Source: Apiosordaria backusii (taxonomy: Eukaryota; Ascomycota; Sordariomycetes; Sordariales; Lasiosphaeriaceae). Taken from it: 64,000 nt of DNA. Made by a program: the position numbers and the translations under genes. Below are positions 12,913-24,243 of the stretch, in pieces. Position 1 is the stretch's first letter. Each line of letters starts with the position of its first letter. The notes below the pieces were generated by a model. It made no database searches, was not told where the DNA came from, and saw only the letters and a list, made by a program, of their open reading frames with translations. The stretch covers positions 62,001 to 126,000 of the forward strand of contig JAUKTV010000025.1 of the NCBI GenBank assembly GCA_030549205.1, in the 5' to 3' direction.

Positions 12913-13910
12913 TCACAGCCGTATATGAAGATCCAAGCAATCGATCTCCCACTCTCTTTTCCCCAACAAGCTCCTCAACCACTCCAGTCCCAATCCCGTC
13001 CATTCTACCCTCGGCCGGGCAATATCGTCTGCGGCCGCTGTGGCAAGAGCGCCGGCAGTCGTGTTGAGCATCTCGGTGACCACCACTGTCGTCGCACTAC
13101 GGGCTGCGGTCGCATCTGTCGTCGCGTTCCAACTAGGCACAGTAGGCAAGTAAATGTAGCTTGCGGCCAGTCTTGGTTGGAACCAGTTGCTCCCAAAGTC
13201 AAAGAAACAATGGTCGGACCAGTTGCACGAGGTCAGGAAGAGTATGAGGAGGAGAAACGAGCAATAGACGCATGGCCGATTGAGAAAGTAGGTGCAGACG
13301 AAGAAGAGGAAGATGAAGACGGGCGATGCGCTGGTTGGTATAAACAGGAGGGGCAGCCAACTGGGTGGTGAACAATGTCAGCTCTCTGTCTTTCTATCTG
13401 TACGAATCAAAAGGCGCAAGCCCAGGAAGAGGAAAGAACAGAAGAATACTCACCTGCGCAGACAGAACATATTGAGATATGACCGAGGGCTGCCACTCGG
13501 GGAATGGCAGACAAGTAGTGTGTTTGGCGTCCGAAAAGCAGACAGGGCAGGCAAAAAAGCCTGCTTGGTTGCGACAAAGTTTGGCGGACAAAAAGATGGA
13601 GACTTCGTAGTGCGACCAAACGATCTGAGAAGCCGAGATGACGACGAAAATGCACTCGTTAGCAAAGACCACCCAGTGTTCAAATATCGCGAGAGGGATC
13701 TGCGACGGACAATGATATGATCAGTCTGTCGTCTATACTACAAGAGACACTCCTTTCGGTTCCGGCGACACAACGGCACTGTCTTTGCCTTCCGCGTCTT
13801 GAGAGCGGGCTTGGCAAGGCTGCTTAGGTAATCCACACTGACCGATTGAAGATATGAGTCTTGGCACTCATCCTTCTGCAAGGCCTGATGATGATTGGAC
13901 AGCAGGCCAT
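12913..13910 (-). CDS. Putative multi-exon membrane protein (tentative model)
   Basis: The last exon (13360-12913) encodes about 148 aa with two strong hydrophobic stretches (LPLLFIPTSASPVFIFLFF and YCSFLLLILFLTS), then a Cys/Trp-rich loop, a Thr/Ala-rich segment and a C-terminus EWLRSLLGKREWEIDCLDL. It follows a CACCCAG acceptor with a GCTGAC branch site. The middle exon (13699-13454) has acceptor GTCGCAG and donor GTGAGT. One frame links an ATG at 13910 (exon to 13843, donor GTCAGT) through both introns in phase. Another frame of the middle exon looks more membrane-like (FANECIFVVISASQIVW) but needs a 43-nt intron with donor GTACAG. The last exon is fairly sure, the 5' part is not. Family not recognised. 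Confidence 0.4.
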
Positions 13911-14719
13911 GTCAGAAGTGTTGCTGCCCTGGCCTCCACTGTTGCGCACGTCAAACCTCCGGGGACTCGGCACGGCCCACACTGGCTAGATTGTGGAGCA
14001 AAAGGGTGTCGAGCATGAGGGCGTCGCTGTGATGATACCTGGATACGCTAGATAGATATCTGTAGTCGCTGCTGGTACATATCTTACATACAGAGACATG
14101 GAGATGATATCAGGATGTTTGATGACTCAACATCAAAAACAGAGCACCCGACAGGCCATCGGCCGCCCTGCTTTTTCTCTCACAGCAACAGTCGGGCTGC
14201 TTCTTATTGGATCGCTTGGGTGACACCAGGTGCCCCGCGTGCGACACGTGTAGATACAGCACGGGCCACACCCGCTCCCCAGCCTCTGCGACTGGCCCAG
14301 CAATATTTTTCTACAGACTTTGGGCAACGACGTCTCCCCAATCCTGTCGATAACACCTCTTTCGCACCAATTCTGCAGCAGCCGCTGCCGTCTCCTCTTT
14401 TTTTTTTTTTTTTTTTTCCCCTCCGCGACTGCTGCCCCGTCGCGACCTGTCGGATCTCGGGCGCTTGGACACTTTCGTCTGGCCTTCGACTTCAAACTTT
14501 GGCGTTTGCATTCTGTTCAGCATCCACCATCGTCAGGTGGCCGTCATCGACCGACACCCACTGCCAGCAACATTCCCCTCCCTTTCCCACGGCTGTTCAC
14601 GAGCAACCCAACTACCAGAGCGACGCCACGCCTCCGCATCCTGACGTAAGGGTTCGAACGGCTTTCTGTTCTCCTGTTGGCTTCGAAACCAGGTCCCACC
14701 CGTCGCGACTCTGTTCGTC
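13911..14719. other. EDC4-like gene leader and promoter
   Basis: CT-rich leader with a run of about 20 T near 14398-14417, typical of fungal promoters and 5' untranslated regions. A long open frame starts at 14115 and overlaps the downstream start codon in another frame. Confidence 0.5.
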
Positions 14720-17700
14720 ATGTCCAACTACGGGTTGCCTGGCGGCGGCAACGGTGCGCCCGATCCAGATGCAGCAAACAATTTCGAGTCGCTTCTCGCC
14801 CAGCTCCGACGGCAGTCCTCTCCTAGTCCCGGTCCCTCATCCGGCCCTGGACCCGAGCAATTCTCGCAGTTTGGTGCCTACAACCAGGGCGCCGCCGGAC
14901 AGTCGTTTTACGGCCATCATTCCAACAACGACTCCCCCAACCTGACTGGAGGCAACGCTCCGATTGATTCGCCCGCCTTCTTGCCCGAAGCTCCTACACC
15001 GCCCGTCGGCTTTGGCGGTTCTCAGTTTCCCCCCGGACTCATGAATCCCATAGGAGCAGGCCGCCACCTTGGCGGTGGTGTCGGTGCCGGTGGGGACGAG
15101 CGGACGGCACATCTCTTGAACCTCCTCAAGTTCAACAGCAGTGGTGGGCAAGCGGGTCCGCAAAATCTGCACCAGCCATCCGCTGCTCGGGAGCCGCCCA
15201 TCAATTATGCGCCTGCGCCCATGGCGCCCCAAGTCATCCATGCCCCGGCGCCAGCTGCCGCCGATCCGACCGGCCTCCTTGCTGCTCTGATGAAGGGCCG
15301 ACTCGAGGCTGAGCCAGCAAAGTCGGAGCCCGCTTCGTCGTCTTCGGCGTGGAACCAGTCATCCCCGCCCAGTTCGGGCACGCAGCAGTATCTTCTCAAC
15401 CTGTTGAACCGGCCCAAGCCCAGCCAGCATGATGCCGACAACCAGGAACCGAGCCTTTTGACCCCTCCCCCCGCCGAGGATGAGAGCTCCCATGGGGGTC
15501 GGTCTGCCGAGCCGACACTTGTTGGCACATTGGCTTCACGATCCGAGTTCGAGTTTGACCATAAGAACGTCGACTCTCCGCACTCACTTCACTCCCACCA
15601 GTCGCATCACTCTCATCAGTCGCACCACTCGCAGCAGACGGGTCACCAATCTGGCACTGCGGGAAGCTACTCCAATCCCTTCGATGATCTTTCCGGGTCC
15701 TCCCCAGTTCATCGCACCCCAAAGTCATCAACCACTCCCGGAGCCTCGAGTGCCGCTGGCGCCAGCCATCCGGCCCCGGCTTCGGCCCCAGCTCCAGCTT
15801 CTGTCCCTGGCCCCATTCCCGGAACCATTCAGATCTTGAAGAAGCCCGATCAGGGGCTTTCTGGTCTTGCCCGTCATCAGCAAAGACCCTTCAACGACCG
15901 TGGTTTGGCCAACAGCCCTGAGAGTGCGAGGCGCCAGCTGGAATATGCTCCCTCGCCTCTCTCGCACACCAGTGCTGCTGAAAAGTCGGATCATGTCGAC
16001 ATCTCTCCCGTCTCCACCGGCACCTCTGCCGCCCGACCGGTCGAAGTCAAAGAGAGTGTGTCGGACGCGGTCAATGGCCTCGCTGAGCAGGTTGACCGGG
16101 AGGCCCGGGAGGCTGTCGCCCGCGCTCAGCAAGAACAAGCCCAGGCTGGAATCGCCCAGGACTTGGAGCAATTGCTGAATGCCACAACCGAGGAGGAGTT
16201 TGCTCAGTCAGCCCAGAGCGCAGCTCACGCTCTCAAGCACGAGTTTGCCAATGAAGATAACAAGGCAGCTCTTGAATCCACCCTCACAAGCGACCTTGCC
16301 AAGGAGGTGACTGATATCTTGGACGAGGCTTCCCAAATCGCTCAGCCGCCTGTGGCCGATAGCTGGGAGAGCGCCGAGGCCGACGAGATTGTCGTGATTG
16401 AAGAGACCGCAGCTCCTGTCAAGGTATACAACTTCCCCATGAAACCGTGGATCACCATCAGCTTGCAGGAGACGGACGAGCCGCGGCCGGTGTTCCGCGA
16501 GGAAGCCATCCTCGACATCGCTCGGCTCAAGAAGGACTTTGATCAGATTGATCGCAACCTCGTCTCGGCCTCAGAGACATACATGGCTTACGGCATGTCC
16601 AAGGCTGGTGGTCTGCGTGTAATCCGGCAAGAAGACGGCAAGGATGCCAAGCTCTTTACCGACACCAAGGATCGCATTTTCAACGTCGCCATCTCCACCT
16701 CTCCCTCCTCTGAACATCCCAAGGAGGCCATCATTGGCACCGGCGTTAGTGGCACTGTATACTGGGTCCAGCTCAAGAATGGAGACCGCGATCATTTGGA
16801 AGATGCACACCCGGAACAGTACGGCTTCGCATTGCCTCCCATCTCGTCATTGGAAGGCGGTGATACACCCGGTGGCGTTCTGAAGACTCGCGCCCGCACC
16901 TCGTCCATGCATCCAGACTTTTTCGCTGTTGGCCGCGGAAAGTCCATCAACATCATCTGGCCCTCGTTCATCTTCGAGAACAACCTGTTCAAGAATGCAC
17001 ATGACCGCGTCGTCGATACCGAGAAGCTCCTGAAGCAGTGCTCGCTCAAGATCAACACGGGCAAGGCCGGCAAGGACTTTACATTCAGCCAGGATGATAC
17101 TCTAGTTGTCTCGCTAGATAAGAGCGGGCGGGTCAAGTTCTGGGATGTCCGTGACCTGACGGCTATCAAGGAGGGCTCAGATCGCCTGAACCCCATGCCG
17201 GCGCAGACCTCACTCGAGATCAAGGAGCCGCTCCTGACGCTGACGACCACTCCCGAGGGCGAAAAGGCCTGGCCTACCTCTGTGTTACTGTTGGATAAGT
17301 ACCGGCCGTACCAGAAGCGTGTTGCCTTGCGCTACATGATTGTGGGCATGAAGCAGAACCACACCCTTCAGCTCTGGGATCTCGCCCTCGGCAAGCCGGT
17401 GCAGGAGTTCAACTTCCCGCACAACAAGGAGTCGGATGCCGTGTGCAGCGTCATGTACCATGCCCCGTCCAGCATGATTGTGGTCGGTCATCCAACACGC
17501 AACTCCATCTACTTCCTTCATCTTTCGGCGCCCAAGTACACGCTGAAAAACTTGTCGCAGGTGGACTACATTCAACGCCTCGTGGCCCAGGACTCGTCCA
17601 TTCCCCAGCCAGAGTCTACTGCCGTCATTAGCGGTATTCGGGAGTATTCTTTTGCCAACAAGGGTGTGCTTCGCAGCCTGACCATGCTGGAGAACCCGGC

Positions 17701-19923
17701 CGCCGCCGCAGACGGTGACGAGCCGACCCTGTTTGAACTGTACGCCATGCATTCCAAGGGCGTCACTTGCTTGTTTGTTAAGCAGGCGGAACTCGGGTGG
17801 ACCAAGGACAATAAGGTTATCCTGTCTGCTGATGCCGTCGAGACCGGCTTGGTCACCATCTCCAAGCTCATCGCGCCCCCTCCTCTCCAGCCAACCGAAA
17901 CGTCGGCTCCCAGCAACGGTATCAACGACGCCAGCACCGCTCCTCAAATTCGCATAGTCTCGCGCAACGCCAAGGAGGTGCAGAAGACGCCGTCTTCCCA
18001 GGGCGAGGAGAAGAAAGGAGCTGGTGTGTCAACACCGCCCAAGTTCGAACGCAAGGAGGAAAACGACACGCCAGCCCCGCAGCCCGAAAGGAACGAAAAG
18101 AAGGGAAGGAAGAAAAAGGCGGCTCAACAGGCCCAAGCCCAGGCTGCTGCTGCCGCGGCCGCCGGTGCCACCGATCGTGACTACCTTGGGTCCAACGGCG
18201 CGGCCGAGCTTACCAGAGCTCCTTTGCAAAACAAGCTTGGCAAGGCTCCTCGTGGCAACAACGTCGATCAGCCGTCTCTGCCCGCCAACATTTCCGCAGA
18301 GCCATCTTCGACCGCCGTCGCGACCGCCATTTCTTCTGAGCACCTGGAATCAGCCGTCAATAAAATGGAATCTCGTATCGTTGCCAACATCTCCGATCGC
18401 TTCAATGCCGTATTTAGCGACGTCCTGAAGCAGATGCAGGAGATTCAGAAGAAGCGCGACTCGGAGTTTGCTGCGAGCCAGTCTCACTTGCTTCAGATGG
18501 TATCTGATGTTCTTAACGAGAACACCGAGTCCGTGCTGCGTGGCCTGATCATTGACCAGATCGACAAGAATGTCATTCCCTCGGTGTGCGGCTCCATCGA
18601 CCGCTCTGTTGCCGAGCAGCTCAGCTCCCAGGCCAGCTCCCAGCTTAGCGCCGTTCAACAGGAGCTCAAGAGGGCCTTGCCGGTCTCGGTCAGTCAGGCG
18701 CTGCAGCAGACCGACATGGTCAAGACTATCTCGGACAAGGTGTCGTACAACGTCAATGCCCGGATCGACCAGCAAATTGAGATGCAGCTCGCCAAAGCCT
18801 TCAATACTATTGCTCCTCAGCTAGCCCAGGCCACCGCGCAAGGTCTTCACCAGCGAATTGTCGAGGATGTCAATGGTCAGATCCACGAGGCGTTTGACAG
18901 GCTCGAGAAGCGCCGACGTGACGAAGATGCCAAGCTTGATCGGCTCATTGCCCAGACGAAGGACCTCTCCAACGCCATTGCGTCTCTGGCGGCAGCCCAG
19001 GCTCAGGTCTCCAAGGACTTTGGGTCCTTGAGAGAGCAGGTTCATCAATCAAGCCACCAAAACCAGAGCACTCCCATCAAACAAGAGCTGGTCACCCGTG
19101 GTCACCGTGACGGCTCCGAGTTCTTCAACCAGGCTTCTTCGGACTATGCGTCTCAACATTTCCAGCATTCCCAGCAACAACACCAGCTGCCTGTGACACA
19201 CGCTCGCTCGCACCAGCAGGCACCACCCCAGCCTGCAGCTCAGCGCCCCCAGCAGCCTCTCCAGCATCAATTCAACAGCCCAAGCCAGCAGCTGTATTCA
19301 CCCTCGGGCCGTGAAGAAGAGCGCGAGGCCGCCGAGCTTAACAAGCTCTTGGAGACCATCCATGGCCTGCTGCAAAATGACAACGTTGATGCTGCCATGT
19401 TGAAGTGGCTTCACAGCGGTGACAAGGCCGAAGCAGTTTTCCAGCACATTATTTCTCGGCAATCCCCGGGTATCCTGCGAGAGCTGCAGCCTCTGCTCTT
19501 GCTCTCTATCGGCGCCAACCTTGTGAACGACTTCCACAGCAGCACACCCAAGCTCACGCAAAAGGTCGACTTGCTCGAGTTCCTGCTGGCCGCTTTCGAG
19601 TCCAAACTCAACACCATGGTATGTATCATCTGGTTGAAATCCCTCCTTTCCGCCAATGCTAGATTGTGACGCAGCTGCTAATGACATTGATGCAGGATGA
19701 TCAAACCCGTGAGGTGACGCCTAGGATCATGTCCCTTCTCAGGGGCAAGTTTCAAGCGCTGCATTCGGAGCTCGTCGCCGTCAACCCCCAGAGCTCTCAA
19801 CTGAACACGCTTGCCTCCATGGCCAAGGTTACCGCGCAGATTATGGAATTGATTCAACATGGCGCTGTGTCTGGTCCTGTGCCCAGCCACATCCAAGGTC
19901 ACTACAATAACGCTTCCTACTAA
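14720..19923 (+). CDS. EDC4/Ge-1-like mRNA decapping scaffold
   Basis: Exons 14720-19618 and 19696-19923 give 1708 aa; an alternative acceptor at 19662 is also in frame and would add 11 residues. The N-terminus (~600 aa) is Gln/Ser/Pro/His-rich and disordered. A WD40-like region runs from about 600 to 1050 (PMKPWITISLQETDEPRPVF; DDTLVVSLDKSGRVKFWDV). A basic/Ala-rich linker and a long coiled coil at about 1210-1440 follow. The C-terminal helical region (REEEREAAELNKLLETIHGL) starts near 1533. This order is that of EDC4/Ge-1, which scaffolds Dcp2, Dcp1 and Xrn1 in P-bodies. Assignment rests on architecture, so a divergent WD40 scaffold is the alternative. Confidence 0.82.
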
Positions 19924-20687
19924 ACATCACCTGACCGTGTGTTGCTCGGAGAGGGTGGAGGAGGAGGGTGTCCCGACGGGTCTGTTCGGGCGTGGCAATG
20001 CGACGAGTAGCCGAGTGATCGAAGGTGCTCCGGGACTGGGGGGGACTCGGCAGCGCGCGTTTTGTCCTCTCTTTTATTTTTGCTTCCCTACGATTTCTCA
20101 CCATTTTGTTCGGTGTTTTTTGCCTTTTTCGGTCTCAGGCACCTGATTCCGGTTTTGTTTCTATCTCATGGGATTCTAAGGTTTTCTCATAGCAGTTGCC
20201 TTGGACTTGGTGGGACTGGAGAGCGGAATGACATGGACGGTACGATAGGACTTAGGTATTCATGGGTTGCATTATGTAGCAGCGAATTGTGTATTACTTT
20301 ACCTCATGGCGATAGGAGCTGGCGACTTAATGGCATGCTTTTCGGGTGACTCTGAAGCCTCGGATACTTGCGTGAAATCAGGTATGTGTGGCGGTCGACC
20401 AACGGCAGCTGCGGAGATGAAGCTATCGAGAAGATGCATTGCTTGTGTAACACGACACGAATACAGACGCCCAACGATGAAGCCAAGAAGCAGCTGTGGA
20501 CCTTGTGCTGTGGGGGTGGTGTGTTGTTGGGGATTAGTGTGTTATTTTACGAGGAGCAAGCAATGGAGTACTTGATTCCATGATAAACTGGGTGTCCCTC
20601 CACTTTGGTCCCTCCCTTCCTTTTCCTGTTTCTTGCTTACTTCTTCTTGGCGCCATTGTTTCTCTTAATCAGACAAAGTCACTCGAG
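19924..20687. other. Intergenic, EDC4-like to amidase
   Basis: T-rich 3' flank (20075-20165) of the decapping scaffold and the amidase promoter. No further gene seen. The amidase frame is open upstream to 20580, but the ATG at 20688 directly precedes the signal peptide. Confidence 0.5.
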
Positions 20688-22641
20688 ATGGGTGGTATTA
20701 GCAGTCTCGCCTACCTCGCCAGCCTGTTAGGCTTGGCAGCAACGACAGCCACTGTAGCAACGGCACCAGCAGGAGCAGCAGCGGATTTCTTCAAGATGCC
20801 CCTTTGCGGCCGCGGCTTCAAACTTGAGGAGGCAACCATTGACGACATGCAGCGGGCGATGCGCAATGGAACTGTGACGGCCGTGCAGCTTATTGAGTGT
20901 TATGCGAGGAGAGTAATGCAGACTGATGATTACATCAAGTGAGTGTCGCCGCTAGCCTGGACCGTGCTTGTACTCTGTTTTCCTTGTCTTTTACAATTTC
21001 TTTTCTATGGTCGAACACAAGGAAAAGGCATGCTCATATCTGGGGGTTTCAACTGACACACGGTCGTGCTGATCATTAGTTCGTTGCTCGAATTCAACCC
21101 TGATGCTCTGGACATCGCGGCAAACCTCGACCGAGAGAGAAGGGCGGGAAAGGTCCGTGGCCCAATGCATGGGATTCCATTTACCGTCAAGGAGAACATT
21201 GCCACCAAGGATAGGATGGAGACGACGGCTGGCTCCTGGGCGCTTTTGGGTTCACGGGTGCCAAGAGACGCGTTTGTGGTCAAGAAGCTGAAGGAAGCGG
21301 GAGCTGTGTTGCTGGGCAAGGCGACGCTCAGCGAGTGGGTGGATATGAGGTCCAATAACTACAGCGAGGGGTACAGTGCAAGGGGTGGTCAGGCCCGGTC
21401 TCCATACAACTTTACGGTCAATCCCGGCGGCAGCAGCAGTGGAAGCGCGATCGGGGTGGCAGCCAACGCCGTTGCAGTGTCCATAGGAACAGAGACGGAT
21501 GGATCTGTCATCAATCCCGCAATGAGAAATTCCATCGTGGGTTTCAAACCCTCGGTCGGACTTACTTCCAGGGCCGGGGTTGTCCCCGAGTCGGAGCATC
21601 AAGACTCGATAGGCACCTTTGGGCGCTCGGTCCGTGATGCCATTTACACACTTGACGCTATCTACGGAAAGGACCAAAGGGATAACTACACGCTTGCGCA
21701 GCAAACTCCACGGGGCGGTTATGCGCAGTTTTTGTCAGACAAGAGGGCGTTGAGGGGGGCAACATTTGGACTACCGTGGCAAAGCTTTTGGCAATATGCG
21801 GACCCGGAGCAGTTGAGGCAGTTGACGGCTTTGCTCGACCTGATCAAGCGAGCGGGAGCCACAATCATCAACGGGACCGAGATCACGGACTACGAGACCA
21901 TTGTCAGCCCGGATTGGTGGGATTGGGACTGGGGGACGAGAAGAGGCTACCCGAACGAAAGCGAGTACACGGTTGTTGCTGTTGACTTTTACAACAACAT
22001 CAAGACGTATCTGTCCGAGTTGGAGAACACCGACATCAGGTCTCTCGAGGATATTGTGTAAGTTTTCCAAGTTCTCTGTCCGGAAGAGACACAAAACTTC
22101 ACAGCGGTGGTCGCTGATGATGAGCTTGAATTTCTTGCTCAGGCAATATAACTACGAGAATGATGGCACGGAAGGCGGAAACCCGTGGCCGTTGGGTAAT
22201 CCCGCCTTCTACTCGGGCCAAGATGGCTTCTTGGCTTCATTAAAGACCAAGGGGATTCAGGATGAAACATACTGGCAGGCTCTTGAATTCACGCAGACAA
22301 GGACTCGCAAGGGGATTGACGATGCTCTGACATACAAAGGTAAGAAGCTCGACGGTTTATTGGTCCCGCCGGCTGTGGGCCAGAGCTATCAAATTTCCGC
22401 TCAAGCTGGATATCCAATCATCACTCTGCCTGCCGGTATTCATTCGGCCACGGGAATGCCGTTTGGGTTGGCTATTTTGCAGACAGCATGGGCTGAGGCC
22501 GAGTTGGTCAAGTTTGGGTCGGCGATTGAGGACTTGCAGAAGACCACAAGCGGGAATATTTACAAACGATCTCTTCCCACTTGGGAGGGCTACAAGAAGA
22601 AGCCGATCCCGTTGTTGAACATCCACGAGGGGTCCGATTAG
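20688..22641 (+). CDS. Amidase-signature hydrolase with signal peptide
   Basis: Exons 20688-20938, 21080-22057 and 22143-22641 give 575 aa. The first ~32 residues form a signal-peptide-like leader (LAYLASLLGLAATTATVATA, then AGAAA). The amidase-signature Ser-cisSer-Lys triad is visible: Lys in TVKENIATKD near residue 118, GGSSSGSA near 199 and TDGSVINPA near 223. The family hydrolyses amide bonds to an acid plus ammonia or amine; the substrate cannot be told. Length is normal for secreted fungal amidases (about 550-600 aa). The splice joint YI-NSLLEFNPDAL restores a motif common in the family. The peptide transporter follows on the same strand. Confidence 0.92.
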
Positions 22642-24243
22642 ACGCATGCATAAGGTACCTATACTTTATGAGTATTTGTAGCTTGTTGGGATCCCGAATG
22701 GATGATTGAGCTTGTATCAACACCTATTAATTTCTGTATTTCGTTTGCGTGTCCGATGAGCTCTTGTATGGAGACTGCGTTTAGGATAGACTTCCGCCTA
22801 TTCCCTTGTTGGCACGCCGTGCATGTACAAGTACAATTAAGGTATAATTGAAGACCGGCAACTATATTTTGAAGCATACTGAATATTTGAGCTTGTTTAC
22901 CTACTGAATACTTGGTAAGGTGTAGGTTAATTCATTATTTCAAATTGTTTACTCTAGCTCACTTGCGCACCTGCTTGTTTTCTTTGTTTAGAATGGAGTC
23001 GGCGATGGTGATCTCCAGTGACGAGAGGGGTCAACATACGCTTGACAAAATAGCTCAGGGTCCTCGTTCACTCGAGACTCATGAAAAACTCCATCACCGT
23101 ATAACGGGGCACTCTGAATAATTTATGCCCATCTTCTACGATAATCTTTTACCGGTTGTTACTACAGAATCAAAAATGCCCCCCACGCACGATAGCGTAT
23201 GCCCGAATTAAAGCATGCCGTCGCCAAGCCGCTTGGAGAGAACTTGGCTTCAACTGTTCAGGCGAGATCTGACTTGGCAGCCAAACAAGCTTTGGACTTG
23301 GCAGCTAAACGAACAGCAGGCTTGGCGACTACTTTGAACAACAAGCTTTGGCGAGGCTTCTAAGATTGATCCTCCACAAAAGCAGACGAGACGTTGCCTC
23401 AAGAAAACCACAAAGTCTGGACCTTTCCGCATGAATCCAGCCCTCTGGCATAAAGGCGGAAAATTTCGGAAGACTCGGGGGGGGGGCAAGGATCTTGGAA
23501 AAGAACTTCCGCAACTGTGTAAAGTGGAGTCTGTTTCTCTCTCACTCTGGAGTCTGAACCGAGTTTACACCGGCCGAGGGAAAGAAGCGCAGGTTACCGT
23601 TGGACTGAATATTTCATGTAGCTCCTGCACATGTACAACATCAAAGTTCCGACTAGGCTACATGGCCACGAGCAGCTTCTGTTCTCCAGGTTCTCTCCGG
23701 GTTTTCTCCAGGTTCCAGTATACACCTGTGAGCTCCTCCCACCTGCACAGGTCTGAGGAAAGGAGGCATCGGGGGGGAAATGTTCGAATGCCGTTGATGG
23801 GCTCCACATGCTCGGTCGGTCACCCCACGGCAGACATGGATACCGTACCTTGCACAGTGATATCGTTGAGCAAAGAAGTCCCGAGTCTAGTTGGTTTCCG
23901 CCGCTCATGCCCTTGCATGCTCCCACAACCGGCAGCACTCGCACAAATTCAGACGAGCATAAATCCGGGGCCAGCTGCTGTTTTTGTCGCCTGTGTTTGG
24001 ACTCGACAGTTCCAGGTTCTGCCCACCGACCGCCGTTTCGTCTGAACTTGTGCGCCGGGAAGGAGCCCACCTAGGTCCTGTCCAAGGTACTCCCTCAGGC
24101 CCCTAGAAGCACGCTACCCGCCATTAGCCTTGTCCTGCCAGGTCTTGGTCAAGCGCTCGATCCTCCCTCCCCGCGTCTCCCTTTGCTCTGTCTTTTTTTC
24201 TCTCAGCTTTGACGGCAGCAGAGAAGGGCGACTGGAAATAGTT
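22642..24243. other. Intergenic, amidase to PTR2
   Basis: 1.6 kb without a confident gene. AT-rich around 22850-22950, with a run of 9 G at about 23479-23487. It includes a 54-codon reading frame with an internal repeat (separate entry). The 204-codon frame at 23431 lacks any recognisable feature. Confidence 0.4.
23199..23363 (+). CDS. Short Ala/Leu-rich reading frame (doubtful)
   Basis: A 54-aa frame starting at ATG 23199 encodes an amphipathic, Lys/Ala/Leu-rich peptide with a degenerate repeat (SDLAAKQAL, LDLAAKRTA, GLATTLNNK). The DNA repeats GACTTGGCAGC(C/T)AAAC twice, 24 nt apart. There is no signal peptide or family resemblance. It could be a relic of a larger repeated gene or chance. 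Confidence 0.2.
   Translation: MPELKHAVAKPLGENLASTVQARSDLAAKQALDLAAKRTAGLATTLNNKLWRGF

Noticed and set aside
14398..14417. Poly-T run
   Set aside because: Ordinary pyrimidine-rich fungal leader, not a transposon poly(A) tail: no duplication or element next to it.
23431..24045. 204-codon plus-strand frame upstream of PTR2
   Set aside because: No domain or leader; lies in the probable PTR2 promoter region.
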